Positions 60,372 to 64,000 of a stretch of DNA of 64,000 nucleotides are shown piece after piece. A model generated the notes under the pieces. It saw only the letters and a list, made by a program, of their open reading frames with translations, was not told the origin of the DNA and ran no database searches. The first letter of the stretch is position 1; each line of letters starts with the position of its first letter. The translations under genes and the position numbers were made by a program. Source of the stretch: Lingula anatina (Eukaryota; Brachiopoda; Lingulata; Lingulida; Lingulidae); contig NW_019775952.1 of the NCBI RefSeq assembly GCF_001039355.2, positions 87,395 to 151,394 on the forward strand, written 5' to 3'.

Positions 60372-63300
60372 TCACTCTGCACTATAAATGTCGTTATCAA
60401 CCATGACACATTCCTCCAAACCGGCAGTTTCTTTCTGATCTGAGTTGTTATGCTGACCATTACGCACCCTCTCCCCCGTAGAAGCGTACATATCATTCGA
60501 AACAAGGTAGACGTTAGTGTCTGCTGGTTCCATGGTCTCTTTAAAGCGAGGAATCATGTTGTTTTGTTGTTCGGAAGGTTCTTCACCTAGCCGGCCACTT
60601 TGATGCACTGCAATATCCACATTTGAATCTGTTGCAAGTTGATAAGGAGAGTAGTCATTTTCTACTCGGGTTACAGGAAGGTTTAAATTTTCAGCAGGAT
60701 TCGTGTCTCTTTTTCTAATAATAAAAATATGGAAAATAATTAAAACTAATCATGGCAACCAATTAACTTTTGTGTGCAATATATTTTGCGCCTGTATGGT
60801 AAAAAAGAAAACGAATCAGAATTTGATGTTATGCATGTTTATGTACATATTTAAAAAGTAAAAAGAACGAACAAATGTTAAAATAACAAAAATAAGTAAT
60901 CACAGAATAAAACGTTTTTAAAAGTGGGCAAGTATCAGACACAATGACTAAATAAACCCTTACCGTTTGCGCCGTCGCAGACACAGCAGGGCAATTATAA
61001 TAACCAACAACATCAGTAAAAATGCTCCAATACCAATCCCGATCCCCAGGGCCATAACTGAAAATTACAGAAAACGTATATTTAACTCAGTTACAACGGC
61101 TTGAAAGATATTGTTTTTAATAATGCGTTGATTGCGTTAAGTAGTGTTGAAATTTTCAATTTTCATTTCACTAATATAAGGCCTTTCTTAGATTCCTACT
61201 GTATAGTGTTTACAGGAAGATACTTATGCAGATCAAAGTAAATCACAGTCAAATTTTGGTATCAGATGTAGACCTTACACTCTTTGAATAGAGTAGGTAA
61301 TACCCCCCCCCCCTACAATCAGCAAACACCAAGATTAAAACAGCTCAATCACCAATCGCCAAGATATATTCAGGCCAATCACCAATCGCCCAAAATTCCT
61401 GAATCACTTTCCACGCAGATGTTGGGCTCAAAACGCACCACGCTCAAAAAAATAAAGTTAATCACGCGGAACACATAAGGTATTCTCTACCCTCTTTGAA
61501 GCTCGAGATGAATCTTTTTGTTTGTCACCAACCAAACTCAAAAAGTCATGGGTGGATTTTGACAAAAATTTCAGGATAAACCAAGAAATTGGTGTTGAGG
61601 AAGATCAGCGTCTAGATTCGGGGATTTTCTATAGGTAAAGTTCTTTGCTATGGCGAGTTAGGGGCTCTGACTACTCAAAAATCGCCCTTGGATGGATGTG
61701 CTCTCAACTACCACAATTAATCAGCGCGAAGTTTGGATATCATGCATCGTTACCAAGTTTTGTTGAATATGAGCTCCGCCAAAGAGATTATCTAAGCTAA
61801 TTAAATTATTGATCAATTAATTTAATAAATAAAAAATGATAAAGAGTATTGGGCTACCTTGCCGGAGGTCTGTGCTAGATGAATGCTCTTCTTGTTTTAA
61901 ATAATGTATGCAATGTATTACATTTCTTTTAAATGGCAATTCAAGTTTTAGGGATATAAGCTCACCTGATGATAAAGTATCTTCGGTGGACCGTCCTCCA
62001 TGGATAGGTGTGGTGGTATCACGGATGCCTGTTATACCTGATCAAGTGCGTTAAAGATTAATCACGTACTGTACGTGAACTACAAAAATCAGGCAGTACA
62101 TTGAAAATCGAAAAACAAACATCTTGCATAATCTAAAACAATTACAGATAAAAGATGAAGAATTTCTTGAAGATTCTCCCTGCTTAATTGTTTATGAGTT
62201 TTATAAATGTATCAGTCTAAATACAAACTCCAATAGCCGAGAGTACCGTGATACCCGCTTCATCTCACCTGTGGAGGTATTGTTTCCAGTAGATGAGTAG
62301 ACCGTTGAAAGTGTTGTGGAATCTTCTGAAGTAATGGTGTTGTGTGATGAACCTGCCAGTATATGGATTTTCTCTAGTAGCCGTAGTTCACAAAAAGATG
62401 ATGTTCTTTATTTTTAATACTCTATTTGACTCATGATTTATTGTGTTGTATAATATCTAAGAAAAGGAGACAGCTTCTTACATCAAACATAATTTTTAAC
62501 TTCCACATTTAAATTGCTGAACTCTCCAATTCCTTTTGCTTACCCAAACATACTGGGGGGTCTCCAGTCCACGTGAAGTCAAACATGCATGTTCTTGTTA
62601 AACTACCAGCTGACAGTGTCAAGTTTGGAATACAGTTATACAAGATTTTTTCGCCAACATTCACATAAGTCACATTTGACTGCTCCCGCGTGGCGTTCAC
62701 GGTATTGTCAGGTACGACACATTTGCCTAGGAGAACAAAGCAATTGCACAAGAGTAATCAAATCTTTGTTGAATTTATTTCTATGTAGATGTTTAAAATA
62801 ATCATCAGTTTGGTAGATCATAGAAATGAAATAACTCTTTTGTCACACACTAATTACAAAAACAAAATTTTAACCACTAACATTAAATATTTCCTAAAGA
62901 CAAACTAGATCCAGCAGATAGGGTTTATTTCATCAAATGCCCCAGTTGTGAAGAATATTACATTGGAAGTTAAATTTCAGACATAAAGTTAAATTTCGGA
63001 GGAACACGGGGAAGACGTTAAAAAGTAAATGAAGGAAAAATTATATCACAGCACAAAGGAAACAACCCACACAAGAAAGGTGGTAATCAGCCATCACGGC
63101 TCCACCATACAAGTAAACAGAAACATATTATGAACTGCGAGAGTGCAAGGATTCTACAAAACAAAGTGGCTTGAGAACTACGGGAATAAAGGAAGTCATA
63201 TGGATCCGGAAAACACCGAAAAATCGTAACAAAGACAAAGGCAGAAACACTCCCAGCACCTGAAGGATGATCTGTTAGCCTCGTCACTAAGAAGGGGGTG

Positions 63301-64000
63301 GGCAGCATCAAATACCCTGTAGCTTACCATGTTACACAACGTCATTTGTGTCACTCGGGGACTGACAAAGATGACCGACGTTCCATTGCATTATTCCACG
63401 TGAGTGATAAACGTTTTATAATTACTATAGTTTGTGGCAAAAAAGCATTTTCATTGCGCTTTTAATGTACTTTGATGAAATAAGTGTTCTTACCCACTCC
63501 ATATTCTCTTATTTCATAGGCCTTACATTAAATGATTTTAAAAGGAAAACGCCAATTACTGCAGCGTGCGTGGATTTTGTAGTGCATGTACCCGGTACCT
63601 CGCAATGCTATAAAAAGAAATGTGTCCTGAATTTGTGGACCAGTGTAATTTGCCTTATAATCACCCATCAGTTACTACTTACTCATGCATGTTTTTTTTC
63701 CTGAGTTTGTGTCTAGGACAGGATGGAACCCTTGGTTGCAGGTATTATAACAATTGTGGTTTGATAAACACGTTTGGTGAACATGACAGTCGGCGTTAAA
63801 CTGACATTCATCTGTATCTGAAAACATACTTCAAATTGCATTATATCATCATTAAGTAACCAAGTTAATGGAAGCCCACTATTATCAACACGTATGTGTT
63901 TTAACATTATTAAAATATTTGAAATTCATTAGGATATACTTGGCATGCTAATGTTTCAGAGAATTACCTTCACAGTGACTTCCATTCGTTAACCGCCGCC
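60372..64000 (-). CDS. Single-pass membrane protein with EGF-like and sushi domains (paralogue B, 5' end outside window)
   Basis: Seven minus-strand exons are visible, in gene order: 63968-64000 (cut by the window edge), 63683-63817, 62544-62726, 62269-62352, 61966-62037, 60964-61057, 60372-60714. Every complete exon except the last has exactly the length of its counterpart in the gene at 23896-30240, and the phases agree. The exons encode the end of EGF-like domain 1, EGF-like domain 2, a sushi domain, two Ser/Thr-rich stalk exons, a membrane helix followed by LRRRKR, and a cytoplasmic tail of 115 codons. The tail is longer than in paralogue A and ends NDIYSAE. It has tyrosines in SPYQLA, NVYLVSNDMYAS and DIYSAE, but lacks the YENV motif (PAENL here). 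The signal peptide and N-terminal domain should lie right of 64000. Function unknown. Confidence 0.82.
61490..61885. repeat. Dispersed repeat in the intron before the TM exon of paralogue B
   Basis: Contains TTTGTCACCAACCAAACTC, CATGGGTGGATTTTGACAAA, GAGCTCCGCCAAAGAG and CTTGCCGGAGGTCTGTG. It is the counterpart of 24800-25215 in the same intron of paralogue A, so the insertion predates the gene duplication. Confidence 0.5.

Overview
This is eukaryotic, animal DNA: long introns with GT-AG borders, abundant AT-rich intergenic sequence, microsatellites and many small transposon remnants. The two largest genes are GRL101-type receptors (LDL-A repeats, leucine-rich repeats and a rhodopsin-like 7TM domain). 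GRL101 was first described in the snail Lymnaea and the family is expanded in molluscs, so a mollusc, most likely a bivalve, is my best guess. The species cannot be fixed from sequence alone.

Layout. (1) 1594-3870 (+): last coding exon of a Methuselah/adhesion-like (class B) GPCR whose 5' exons lie upstream. (2) 6899-22556 (+): a 13-exon SLC13-type sodium/anion cotransporter of 607 aa, with introns full of MITEs and tRNA-like repeats. (3) 23896-30240 (-): a 10-exon single-pass membrane protein with two EGF-like domains and one sushi domain. (4) 34533-40228 (-): GRL101-like receptor A, two coding exons, 1492 aa. (5) 40.2-53.1 kb: gene-poor stretch holding a 2033-bp near-identical direct duplication whose second copy starts right after a single N. 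(6) 53153-58500 (+): GRL101-like receptor B, two coding exons, 1531 aa, head to head with A. (7) 60372-64000 (-): 3' part of a second EGF/sushi membrane protein, a paralogue of (3), running off the window end.

The right two thirds is therefore a small receptor cluster: two paralogous EGF/sushi membrane proteins flanking two inverted paralogous 7TM receptors with CUB, C-type lectin and LDL-A modules. All four have large extracellular binding regions and short cytoplasmic parts. A shared sensory or immune role is conceivable but is only inference; nothing in the sequence proves co-function. The SLC13 transporter and the class B GPCR are probably unrelated neighbours.

The background is rich in non-autonomous DNA transposons: four copies of one hAT-like element with probable 5-bp target duplications, a 158-bp element with a clean 5-bp duplication, a 176-bp near-palindrome, and a third family with TIRs. 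There are also a Tc1/mariner pseudogene, a LINE C-terminal fragment, a possible solo LTR, tRNA-related repeats and a 74-bp minisatellite. All exon borders were placed by eye from splice signals, reading frame and family conservation.
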